A stretch of 64,000 bases of DNA from Candidatus Nyctobacter psychrophilus (lineage in GTDB: Bacteria; Vulcanimicrobiota; Vulcanimicrobiia; Vulcanimicrobiales; Vulcanimicrobiaceae). The translations under genes were made by a program, and so were the position numbers. Within the stretch, counting starts at the first letter, position 1, and every line of letters begins with the position of its first letter. The stretch is taken from contig JACRTY010000036.1 of NCBI GenBank assembly GCA_014305025.1, positions 1 to 64,000 of the forward strand. The letters are read 5' to 3'. Of this stretch, positions 56,020 through 63,439 are shown in pieces. The notes beneath the pieces were generated by a model. That model had not been told where the DNA came from. It did not search any database and worked only from the letters and a program-made list of their open reading frames with translations.

Positions 56020-57069
56020 ATGTTCAGTCACAGCGTTAGCGGCGTGTTACCGCAGGACGTCTGGGCCGTCGGCTCCTACTGCTGCCCAGGCCGCAGTAAT
56101 ACCACAATCTCGCTCATCGAGCACTGGAACGGAGCAGCGTGGAGCATCATTCCACGCCCCTCTAACGAGCCGACTTATACGGAACTCCGCGGGGTCGCGG
56201 CGATCTCAAGGAACGACGTCTGGGCGGTCGGCCATGGCGGAGTTGGTAACGCGTATCAAGGGCTGACCGAGCACTGGGACGGGACACGGTGGAGCGTTAT
56301 TCCCAGCCCGTCGGGCGGCTCGTCGTTGGACGCCGTCGCGGCGCTTTCCACGAACAACGTTTGGGCCGTTGGTGGCCTTGGCGGCGGGGTTACCGAACAT
56401 TGGGACGGCAAACGGTGGAGCATCATTCCAGGCCCCGTACACATACAGAACGCTGACACACTGACATCCGTGTCCGCCGTGAGTGCCAATGACATTTGGG
56501 CCGTCGGCTTTTACGACAACCCCAATAATAACGCCTATGCGCAGCACTGGGACGGTACGCGCTGGAGTTTCGTGCCGGTCGTCAACGGCAGCCAGTTCTT
56601 GATCAGCGACTTCCGCAGCGTGACGGCCGTCTCGTCGAACGATGTATGGGCAGTTGGTTCTAAGACGCCCTTCAACGCAAATTCACCCCAGCTGACGCTT
56701 GTCGAGCACTGGAACGGAGCACGATGGAGCGTTGTCAGTAGCCCGAATATGGGGCCTCAGGGCCACACCAATTGGCTGTTTGGCGTGACGGCGTTATCTT
56801 CGACGGACCTGTGGGCCGTCGGTTATTGGATCCCTGCTGGTACGGGCGGCGGTCGAAGCCTCTTTGAACACTGGAATGGAAAAGCGTGGACGACGCAGCC
56901 CGGGCCGCCGGCTTTGGAATCGCCGCGCAACCCGCGCGAAGGAAATTACCTGTACGGCGGCATTACCGCTGTCGGCCCCGGGTTGCTCTGGGCCGTGGGT
57001 AACCAAGATCCGGGACAACAAGGAGTGTGCTGCGAGCGCACGCTGATTGTTGGGACGACGCACGGATAG
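56020..57069 (+). CDS. seven-fold WAVG/HWDG repeat protein (beta-propeller-like)
   Basis: The 349-aa protein consists of seven repeats of about 50 residues, each with (D/N)xWAVG (DVWAVGSYCC, DVWAVGHGG, NVWAVGGLG, DIWAVGFYD, DVWAVGSKT, DLWAVGYWI, LLWAVGNQD). Six are followed by an H-W-N/D-G-x-x-W box (EHWNGAAWS, EHWDGTRWS and so on). Seven units fit a seven-bladed propeller closed between the ends. Cys pairs occur near both ends (YCCPG and VCCERT). No signal peptide is seen from the well-placed ATG at 56020, whereas the other repeat proteins here have one; this suggests a lost or different export route. It was inserted within the duplicated regulator-kinase region. Confidence 0.82.
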   Translation: MFSHSVSGVLPQDVWAVGSYCCPGRSNTTISLIEHWNGAAWSIIPRPSNEPTYTELRGVAAISRNDVWAVGHGGVGNAYQGLTEHWDGTRWSVIPSPSGGSSLDAVAALSTNNVWAVGGLGGGVTEHWDGKRWSIIPGPVHIQNADTLTSVSAVSANDIWAVGFYDNPNNNAYAQHWDGTRWSFVPVVNGSQFLISDFRSVTAVSSNDVWAVGSKTPFNANSPQLTLVEHWNGARWSVVSSPNMGPQGHTNWLFGVTALSSTDLWAVGYWIPAGTGGGRSLFEHWNGKAWTTQPGPPALESPRNPREGNYLYGGITAVGPGLLWAVGNQDPGQQGVCCERTLIVGTTHG

Positions 57070-57171
57070 ATCTGGCCTCGCATGACCTCAAGCAACGGGG
57101 CCGCTCCGGGCGGTCCCATTGCTTTGAGGTACATCGGGCTACTTTTTACAGTTCAGCTCCCTACGGCGTGG

Positions 57172-57474
57172 GACGCGGTCGAGGACTGCGTTCGCGGACT
57201 GGGCTGCGGCGCAGCCAGCTATCTGATCGGGCCGGTCGCCGGAGTTCCGACTCACATGGCGTTTTTGGCGCGTAACCGCGGGATGACTCTGACGCAAGAG
57301 CAAATCCTCCTCAAGACTTGGGAATACGACTTCGGCGGTTCAAGCAACATCGTCGACGTCTACGTGAGTCAGCTACGCCGCAAACTGCGAATGCTGAACT
57401 CGAACGCGACGATCGTCACGGTGTGGGGCGCCGGCTACAAACTGATCGACGCATCGGCACAGAAGGGCGAGTAG
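57172..57474 (+). pseudogene. truncated second copy of the OmpR-family regulator
   Basis: DNA from about 57258 to 57474 is nearly the same as the end of the intact regulator (55717-55922), giving FLARNRGMTLTQEQILLKTW and FGGSSNIVDVYVSQLRRKLR. Before it, DAVEDCVRGLGCGAASYLIG matches the receiver end, with the segment between deleted; the conserved Lys of YLIKPF is Gly here. The N-terminal receiver half is missing. It could still be expressed as a DNA-binding fragment, but no ribosome site is clear. Confidence 0.8.
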
Positions 57475-58400
57475 TCGCTCGGCTCACGGCCGCGTACCTG
57501 GCAGTCTTTGTCGTCGTCATCGCCGCGCTCAGCGTGCTCGCTTTTGCCTTCGTCGCGGGCAGTTATCGCGATGCCCTTGCTCCCGCGCTTGATACGCCTG
57601 AAGGGCAGCGGGGATTGGCCCGCGCGCTGCACGCGGTCGTCGCCGGAATACTGCTCGTCGATGCCGCGCTCGTGATCGTCGTCGGGGCGGGTTCCTATGC
57701 GCTCGCGCGCGCGGCGGTTCATCCCTTGATGGCGGCACGCGAGCGCGAGGAGCGTTTCGCGGCTGATGCAGCTCACGAACTACGCACGCCGCTGGCGGCG
57801 ATCGCGAGCGTCGCGCAGGCGGCTCGTACGCAACAAGCACCCGAGCAGGACATGGCTTTGCAGACGATTACCGAGCGCGCACTCGAGGCCGGCACACTGG
57901 TGGGAGACCTCCTGACTCTCGCGCGCAACGAAGTCGCCGAAGCGTTGATACGCGAACCCATCGACGTGGCGGCGATTGTTTCCCAAGTCGTCCGCGACAC
58001 GCGCGAGGCCGCCGAGGCGCGCGGAGTCGCACTTCAGTTCGACGGGCGAAGTGCGCTCGTTGAGGGCGACCAGCGACGAATCGTTCAACTCGTGCGAAAT
58101 CTGCTCGAGAATGCGCTCCGGCATGCATCAACGCGCATCACCGTGCGCGTAGAACCCGAAGGTCATGATGTTCGTATCAGCGTCTGGGACGACGGCTCGG
58201 GAGTCCCAAGCGGGTTACGATCGCGGCTCTTCGAGCGCTTTGCCAAAGGTCCGGAGTCGACCGGTAGCGGTCTCGGACTTGCAATTTGCCGATGGGTCGC
58301 GCGCTCACACGGCGGTGAGATCGCGCTAGAAGGCACGTCGTGCTTCGTTACGCGTCTACCGCTTGGTGATTACCCCACCCCTGAGCGCGAACCGTCTTGA
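57471..58400 (+). CDS. sensor histidine kinase whose canonical start codon is lost
   Basis: The 309-aa kinase has two membrane helices (LAVFVVVIAALSVLAFAFVA and AVVAGILLVDAALVIVVGAG), a short periplasmic loop, H102 in ADAAHELRTPLAA, NLLENALRH, DDGSGVP and GSGLGLAICRWV: all intact. By analogy with the stub at 55920, it should start at GTG overlapping the regulator stop; here that codon is GTA. No ATG, GTG or TTG with a ribosome site lies nearby in frame; the upstream frame is open to a TTG at 57318. Expression is therefore in doubt. It is the natural partner of the OmpR-type regulator at 55230. Confidence 0.8.
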   Translation, partial: VVARLTAAYLAVFVVVIAALSVLAFAFVAGSYRDALAPALDTPEGQRGLARALHAVVAGILLVDAALVIVVGAGSYALARAAVHPLMAAREREERFAADAAHELRTPLAAIASVAQAARTQQAPEQDMALQTITERALEAGTLVGDLLTLARNEVAEALIREPIDVAAIVSQVVRDTREAAEARGVALQFDGRSALVEGDQRRIVQLVRNLLENALRHASTRITVRVEPEGHDVRISVWDDGSGVPSGLRSRLFERFAKGPESTGSGLGLAICRWVARSHGGEIALEGTSCFVTRLPLGDYPTPEREPS

Positions 58401-58440
58401 CGGACGCGGTGCGTCGGCAATCCGGGTTGAAACGGCGAGT

Positions 58441-58472
58441 TTCAGACTTTCTTCATGATTGTACGAGAAGAT
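58441..58472 (+). promoter_or_regulatory. TTCA-repeat promoter module, copy 4
   Basis: TTCAG at 58441 and TTCTTCAT at 58449 keep the 11-base spacing. At the -10 offset used by copies 1-3 the sequence is GAAGAT (58467-58472); a TACGAG lies 5 bases earlier. The exported propeller gene begins at 58508 with a GAGGAG site. Confidence 0.7.
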
Positions 58473-58507
58473 CGCGCGACCACAAACTTTTAAACGAGGA
58501 GTCCCTT

Positions 58508-59584
58508 ATGCTTCATGTACGCGTCCTCGCGACGCTTCTTTGTGCACTCGTCGCAGCGACGGCTGCAAATGCGGCGCCACGGCCGTTTCGCGCAGTGCCG
58601 CCTTCGGGTGCGTTCGCTGCGTCGGGCCAGTCGGTCATCGCATCGCTTCGCATATCGACGATCGGCTCGACTGTCGATGCCTCCAACGGTGACCAGAATC
58701 CCTACGGCTTGACGATCGCGCCTGCCGGCGACGGTAAGATAGCCGCCGGCGATCTCGTCCTCTGCAACTTCAACGATGGTCTCAATATTCAAGGCCTCGG
58801 AACAACCATCGAAGTGCTGAAACCTTATCCGGGCGCAACACCGCGGCGCCTCATTGCCGATCCACGGCTTACCGGCTGCGCCGCGATCGCGATGGGTGGA
58901 GCGGCCCCATGGGTCGCCGCGCTCGATGCAAACGACAATCCGATTGTCTCGCCCACGGGGAAGATACTCGACCCGTTAAACACGTTCGCGTGGACGGGTC
59001 CCTGGGGCCAAGCTTTCGTCGCTGGACCGCACAGCCCGCCGGCGTTCTATGAAAGCAATGCTAACGACGGCAGCATCGTCCGCATCAATCTGAGTTCGCC
59101 GTTCACGTTTGAGAAAATCGCGACGGGCTTCCCCGTCAACCATGGCGTCCCCGGCAGCATCCTGGCACCGTCCGGTCTCACCTACGACGCGGTGCGCGAT
59201 GTGCTCTACATCGTCGACGGCGACACGAATAGCGTTTTCGAGATTCGCGAGCCGGCTCGCGTGCATACCGGCGGCATCGCCTACACGCCGCACGGCTTCA
59301 TCGGTCCTGCGGCGGGTCATGGGCGACTGCTGCATGCCGGTAATCCGCTCAATGCGCCGATCAGCGCAGCCTTGCTCTTCAACGGCGACCTCGTCGTCGG
59401 CAATACCGGCGACAACCGGCTCGTCGAACTGAGCCCGGCAGGTTCCGTTCTCGGAACACGGCTCGTGGACGCCGGCACGGCGGGTGCTCTCTTCGGTATC
59501 GCCGCAAGCGGTACGTCGGCCGACACGACGAGGGTCTATTTCAACGACGACAACGATAACACGGTGAAGCGACTGGCGCACTAA
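58508..59584 (+). CDS. exported NHL/propeller-like protein
   Basis: The 358-aa protein has a signal peptide (VRVLATLLCALVAATAANA) and propeller-like repeats: NPYGLTIAPAGDGKIAAGDL, APSGLTYDAVRDVLYIVDGD, LFNGDLVVGNTGDNRLVELS and FGIAASGTSADTTRVYFNDD. They resemble NHL-type blades without catalytic residues. The ATG at 58508 has an ACGAGGAGTC ribosome site. It is the fourth TTCA-module gene and converges with the nitrile-hydratase genes. Confidence 0.85.
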   Translation: MLHVRVLATLLCALVAATAANAAPRPFRAVPPSGAFAASGQSVIASLRISTIGSTVDASNGDQNPYGLTIAPAGDGKIAAGDLVLCNFNDGLNIQGLGTTIEVLKPYPGATPRRLIADPRLTGCAAIAMGGAAPWVAALDANDNPIVSPTGKILDPLNTFAWTGPWGQAFVAGPHSPPAFYESNANDGSIVRINLSSPFTFEKIATGFPVNHGVPGSILAPSGLTYDAVRDVLYIVDGDTNSVFEIREPARVHTGGIAYTPHGFIGPAAGHGRLLHAGNPLNAPISAALLFNGDLVVGNTGDNRLVELSPAGSVLGTRLVDAGTAGALFGIAASGTSADTTRVYFNDDNDNTVKRLAH

Positions 59585-59588
59585 ACAC

Positions 59589-59664
59589 CCGGTGTGCCGT
59601 CCCGTAAATGCCGCGGCTCGCTCCGGCTGCTTGTTGCGTCGAAGTATTTACGGGTCGGCACCGG
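59589..59664. terminator. large inverted repeat at a convergent gene end
   Basis: Arms at 59589-59609 and 59646-59664 (ending CCCGTAAAT and beginning ATTTACGGG) pair over about 19 bases with one mismatch and a 2-base bulge, around a 36-base loop. It lies between the propeller stop (59584) and includes the nitrile-hydratase alpha stop (59648), so it can end transcription from both sides. Confidence 0.65.
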
Positions 59665-60286
59665 CCCCCGCAACCTGCAGTGACGGTCGCGCTACGCCGA
59701 TCAATGCATCGCGCGTGATGAGCGAAGCGAGACGCTCCTGCGTCCAACCATCCGTACCAACCGGTCGCTCGGGCACGACGATGTAGCGCAGTTCCGCGGT
59801 ACTGTCCCAAACGCGAACCTCCACCCCACTACCAAGCGTGACGCCGAATTCGGCCAACATGGCGCGTGGTTCACGTACCACGCGTGAACGATATGCTTCG
59901 CTCTTGTACCACGTGGGCGGCGGACCAAGCAGTGCGATCGGATAACAGGAGCAGAGCGTGCACACGATGACGTTGTGCAGCAGCGCGCTGTTCTCCACTG
60001 CTTGCAGACGCACTGGTGCCCAGTGCGACATATCGATCGCAAGCCGTTCAAGCGCTGCGCTGGCGTCCTCGAGAAGAAGCGCTTTGAACGCGGGTTCCAC
60101 CCACGCGCGGGCGACCAGCTTGGCGCCGTTGGCCGGACTCGCGCTAGCGAGAAAGCGTTCCAAGACGTCGCTAATCTCGGCATCCGAGGTCATGCCGACG
60201 GCCTCAATGCGCGCGATGAGTGCCGAGACGCGTTGCGCCATGGGCGTCGCCGACTGATGGTGGTGCTCGTGCTCAGCAAAGCGCAA
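59648..60286 (-). CDS. nitrile hydratase / thiocyanate hydrolase catalytic (alpha/gamma) subunit
   Basis: The 212-aa protein carries the metal-binding claw V-C109-T-L-C112-S-C114, the cobalt-type form of nitrile hydratase alpha and thiocyanate hydrolase gamma. WAPVRLQAVENSALLHNVIV, GPPPTWYKSEAYRSRVVREP and RVWDSTAELRYIVVPERPVG also match. The enzyme hydrates nitriles to amides or thiocyanate to carbonyl sulfide; the substrate is not clear. I chose TTG 60286, which gives a His-rich N-terminus (AEHEHHH) as in the family; ATG 60241 is an alternative. It is coupled to the split beta subunit. No cobalt chaperone gene is visible. Confidence 0.9.
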   Translation of the reverse strand: MRFAEHEHHHQSATPMAQRVSALIARIEAVGMTSDAEISDVLERFLASASPANGAKLVARAWVEPAFKALLLEDASAALERLAIDMSHWAPVRLQAVENSALLHNVIVCTLCSCYPIALLGPPPTWYKSEAYRSRVVREPRAMLAEFGVTLGSGVEVRVWDSTAELRYIVVPERPVGTDGWTQERLASLITRDALIGVARPSLQVAGAGADP

Positions 60287-60545
60287 GATACGACTCCCAG
60301 AGGTCGGCGTGTATCGTCTCATGCGGTTCGGCGCTCGTGTCCCATATCTCCGCCGCATCGAATGCCACGGTGTACAGCATCTCGGCGACGTCGCCGCGGC
60401 CTTCGGCACGCAGATCGGCGAGCGGAAAGAAACCGCGTAGCGCGACGACGCGGCCTCGCTTGCCGCGAAGGTACCGCGGGAGCCGGTTGTGCCCCGCGGG
60501 GTTCGCGGACGACGTACGAACCGCTTCGCCGACCTCGAAGCTCAC
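60273..60545 (-). CDS. nitrile hydratase beta subunit, C-terminal half (separate subunit)
   Basis: The 90-aa protein equals the C-terminal domain of a normal nitrile hydratase beta chain: FEVGEAVRTSSANPAGHNRL, PRYLRGKRGRVVALRG, MLYTVAFDAAEIWDTSAEP and ADLWESYL. It starts at GTG 60545, overlapping the N-terminal-half gene (GTGA), and its end overlaps the alpha start. Having this half as its own gene is the arrangement of thiocyanate hydrolase and toyocamycin nitrile hydratase. Confidence 0.87.
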   Translation of the reverse strand: MSFEVGEAVRTSSANPAGHNRLPRYLRGKRGRVVALRGFFPLADLRAEGRGDVAEMLYTVAFDAAEIWDTSAEPHETIHADLWESYLALC

Positions 60546-60778
60546 GGAGTAACCCCCTTCTCGCGCAGCAATGTCTCGATCGCGGTAAACCAACGTTCGT
60601 AATAGGAAAGGGAAAAGTAGGCCGCCGGATCGATGCGCTCGAGCGCAAAGCGAAATTCATCGAGCGTGTAGACGCCACGGGCGAGCAGCACGCGGTTGAG
60701 CGCGAAGACCCGCGCTTCCCACTCATGATGGAACGGAGGCTCGTCAGATTCGCGAACCAGCGGATCGAAGCCGTGCAT
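60542..60778 (-). CDS. nitrile hydratase beta subunit, N-terminal half (separate subunit)
   Basis: The 78-aa protein is the N-terminal domain of the beta chain: MHGFDPLVRESDEPPFHHEW, LARGVYTLDEFRFALERIDP, and YYERWFTAIETLLREKGV. The family usually has NDxGG before MHGF; that text (NDVGG) is present upstream in frame, but its only possible initiator is CTG at 60796, so I keep the ATG at 60778. The stop overlaps the next gene. Confidence 0.85.
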   Translation of the reverse strand: MHGFDPLVRESDEPPFHHEWEARVFALNRVLLARGVYTLDEFRFALERIDPAAYFSLSYYERWFTAIETLLREKGVTP

Positions 60779-60826
60779 CCCACCAACGTCATTCAGTCTG
60801 CTTATCGCGTCCCTCGCACTTCGGCC

Positions 60827-63406
60827 TCACGCAATGACGGGAGACTTCTCCCGCCCCACGGTTGGCTTCATCGGGACGCCGTCGAGCGGCATGGCATTCT
60901 GCGGCCGGAGTTCGACAAGGCGATAGCCCTCGCTTTCCACCGAGACGGCGATCGCACCGAAGTCACCGCCGCTGCCGAGCGTACCGGCTTCCCACGCATC
61001 GTGTTCGCTATTGTACATGCGCAGGTCGTAGGTAGCGCTTGCGTTCAGCAGCGGGCCGATGCTCACCGGCACGTTTGCGGTCCGGCCGCCTACGTTTGCG
61101 ATCAACAGCACGATACCGTCCTCACGGCGGAGCGCAACGACGGCGGCGGTGTCGGAGAACACGCTCACGGAATCGGAGACGTCTTCATCGTACACCTCGC
61201 TTGCGAAGTCGCTTTCGACCACGCCGGTTGCATAGATGCGGAACGTACCGCGTTCGCGGGTCGCGAAATAGCTGAGGGATCGTCCGTGATATGGCAGGTT
61301 GCGCAGGGCTACCCATTTCCAGTTTGCGGGCACCAGCGGATTGATGCGCGGCAATCCGGTCGTCAGCATGAGACCGCAAACGCCTTCAACGGCGGCCCAC
61401 AAAAAGCGAGGCGGCTCCCAGGGACTCAAACGCATTCCGCGATTGATGAGGCTCTCGCCGTCGAAATACTCGCCGAATTGCCCGGGGACCGTATTGTTCT
61501 TCTTCGGGTCGGCTGCGTAGTGTTGGAACGACGCTCCGAGTGCCGTTACCATGAATTCGGGATGGTAGCGAGCCGCGGCAAACGCATACCACCACGTGAG
61601 ACCGGGCCAGACACCGCCGAGCAATCCGATATTCCCTGACGGATCGTACAGTGGATCGTTGCGCGATACGGTTCGCAGTCCGGCGGAAGTCCAGAAATCC
61701 GGCGCGTTGAGGCGGCTGATGATCCGGAACCCCGTCTCCTCGTCGCACACGCGGAACATCACGGGAAAGACTTGATCGCCGGTTACGTCGGTATGGACGT
61801 TTCCGTCGACGTCGATGTTGAGGTAATACAGACCGTTTTCAGGGTTGCGCAGATGGAAGTTCATCGCGTCACCGATGCGACGTGAGGCCGCGCTGAATTC
61901 CTCGATTTCGGCGGAATCGCGCGCGACATTTTCCGCCAAATGTGCGACCGCTCGTAGCGCCGCCGCGCACTCGGCATTGATTTCGGTGACGGCACCGTTG
62001 ATCGTATACCGGTCGATCACGTTTCGCCAACTCGCGATCGCCCACACATTCCCGCGCGGGTCATGCGCCGTGCACCACACGAGACCGCGGTCGTCGGTGA
62101 CAGAGACGATATACCGTGCGGCTCGCGCAACCGCAGGATAGATCCGGCGTAACCAGTCAAGATCGCCGCTCGCCCGAAAGTGATGGTTGACGGCGAGAAT
62201 GAAGAGCGGCGTATCGTCGTTGATGTTGAGGCCGTCGTCCGCGACGCTGCCGTCGATCGCGTTGTAGCACTCGGGAATCTTGCCGTCGGGATACTGCACC
62301 TGCGCAAGCTTGTCAAGGAGGGCGCGCGAGAAGCCGGGCATGAAGTGATCGTTGCCGTACACGAACCAAGCGGCGTCGCGGCCGACAACGTTGGAAGAGA
62401 CCCCCGGCTCGTTCGTGAACGCGCGGCCTTGCGGATAGTCCGACATCACGCGCCGCATGTTGACCTTGCTCCACAGCGCGCCCTCGTTGATGTGCCGGTT
62501 GGGCGTCAGCACCTGAGCGATCTTCGCGATGTCTTCGAGGTACGCAATCGTCGCGGTTAGTGCATCGTCAGCCGAAGAAAGATGCTCGTAGCTGCGCAGC
62601 GCCTCATGCTCGCCCGTAGCATAGGCAGCGCACGTAAGCGTGAACGCATCGCTCGCGCCGGGCTCAAGTGTCAGATCAAATTGTAGTGACCCGAGGATGT
62701 CGCCGTGGTCATCGCTGGCGCCGGCGAGTGCGTGAAGGTGTGTCGGATCGTACGCGCTGCCGAAATCGACGGTCGTGGCGTAGCGCGTCGGCTGCCGGTT
62801 GGAACCAAACACGCGCACGGCTGCGGGCATTCCTTCATTCCACGCAACGAGCGCACCGAGACGCTGGTCGTACCGTGCGCATACGTTCGCCGGTAGACTG
62901 CCGCGCAGCCGCGCGAAACCGGAGACGCGCACGTGCTGCGTCGACGCACCACGGTTGGCGAGCGTAATGCGCACGTGGGCAGTCGGCGCGTCGGCGTGCG
63001 GGGTGGTGGCGGCGCCGAGCGGGACGAACAGCGTTTCCGTAACGTCGATCGAGCCGGCAATCGACATGGCGCGCCGTTGATAGGCCGGATGAATCTCGAC
63101 GGTCCCCGGACCGTCCGCTTGGAGACCGACGTACGAGCGTCCGCTGCTCGCTTGATCGTCGCCGTCGCAACGCGCGTGCAGCGCACTCGCCGTCAACCCG
63201 TAACGGATCGACACGGAGCCGAAGAGACTCTCGCCGAGCTGCGCGCTAAAGATCCGTTCGATCGCGCCGGTGCTTTTGCTGTTCACCCAGATCGCTCGGT
63301 TCCCGAGGCTGGCACCCATGGCCAGGCACGTATCGCTCAGCCGATACGCCGTCAGAGAAGAAGCTGCGTCTCGATAGGCGTGGGCTACGTCATGGAGGTC
63401 TTGCAA
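60827..63406 (-). CDS. large (alpha/alpha)6-barrel glycosidase-like protein
   Basis: The 859-aa protein has an N-terminal beta-sandwich region (about 1-270) and a six-hairpin glycosidase domain with NEPGVSSNVVGRDAAWFVYG, YPDGKIPECYNAIDGSVADD, NINDDTPLFILAVNHHFRAS, and GLLGGVWPGLTWWYAFAAAR, plus a C-terminal beta domain. The Asp and Glu residues in these loops suit an inverting glycosidase of the GH15/GH63/GH94 kind, but the exact family is not fixed. No signal peptide is seen. It is downstream of a ROK gene by 34 bases and upstream of the nitrile-hydratase genes, a combination that suggests release and phosphorylation of a sugar from a cyanogenic or other glycoside (speculative). Confidence 0.75.
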   Translation of the reverse strand: MQDLHDVAHAYRDAASSLTAYRLSDTCLAMGASLGNRAIWVNSKSTGAIERIFSAQLGESLFGSVSIRYGLTASALHARCDGDDQASSGRSYVGLQADGPGTVEIHPAYQRRAMSIAGSIDVTETLFVPLGAATTPHADAPTAHVRITLANRGASTQHVRVSGFARLRGSLPANVCARYDQRLGALVAWNEGMPAAVRVFGSNRQPTRYATTVDFGSAYDPTHLHALAGASDDHGDILGSLQFDLTLEPGASDAFTLTCAAYATGEHEALRSYEHLSSADDALTATIAYLEDIAKIAQVLTPNRHINEGALWSKVNMRRVMSDYPQGRAFTNEPGVSSNVVGRDAAWFVYGNDHFMPGFSRALLDKLAQVQYPDGKIPECYNAIDGSVADDGLNINDDTPLFILAVNHHFRASGDLDWLRRIYPAVARAARYIVSVTDDRGLVWCTAHDPRGNVWAIASWRNVIDRYTINGAVTEINAECAAALRAVAHLAENVARDSAEIEEFSAASRRIGDAMNFHLRNPENGLYYLNIDVDGNVHTDVTGDQVFPVMFRVCDEETGFRIISRLNAPDFWTSAGLRTVSRNDPLYDPSGNIGLLGGVWPGLTWWYAFAAARYHPEFMVTALGASFQHYAADPKKNNTVPGQFGEYFDGESLINRGMRLSPWEPPRFLWAAVEGVCGLMLTTGLPRINPLVPANWKWVALRNLPYHGRSLSYFATRERGTFRIYATGVVESDFASEVYDEDVSDSVSVFSDTAAVVALRREDGIVLLIANVGGRTANVPVSIGPLLNASATYDLRMYNSEHDAWEAGTLGSGGDFGAIAVSVESEGYRLVELRPQNAMPLDGVPMKPTVGREKSPVIA

Positions 63407-63439
63407 GGACTACTCCGGCGGCAGTGTGGTTGAACCATT

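Noticed and set aside
59975-61639. 554-codon plus-strand frame over the nitrile hydratase and glycosidase genes
   Set aside because: It has shadow composition, and the opposite strand holds the clear VCTLCSC, beta-chain and glycosidase features.
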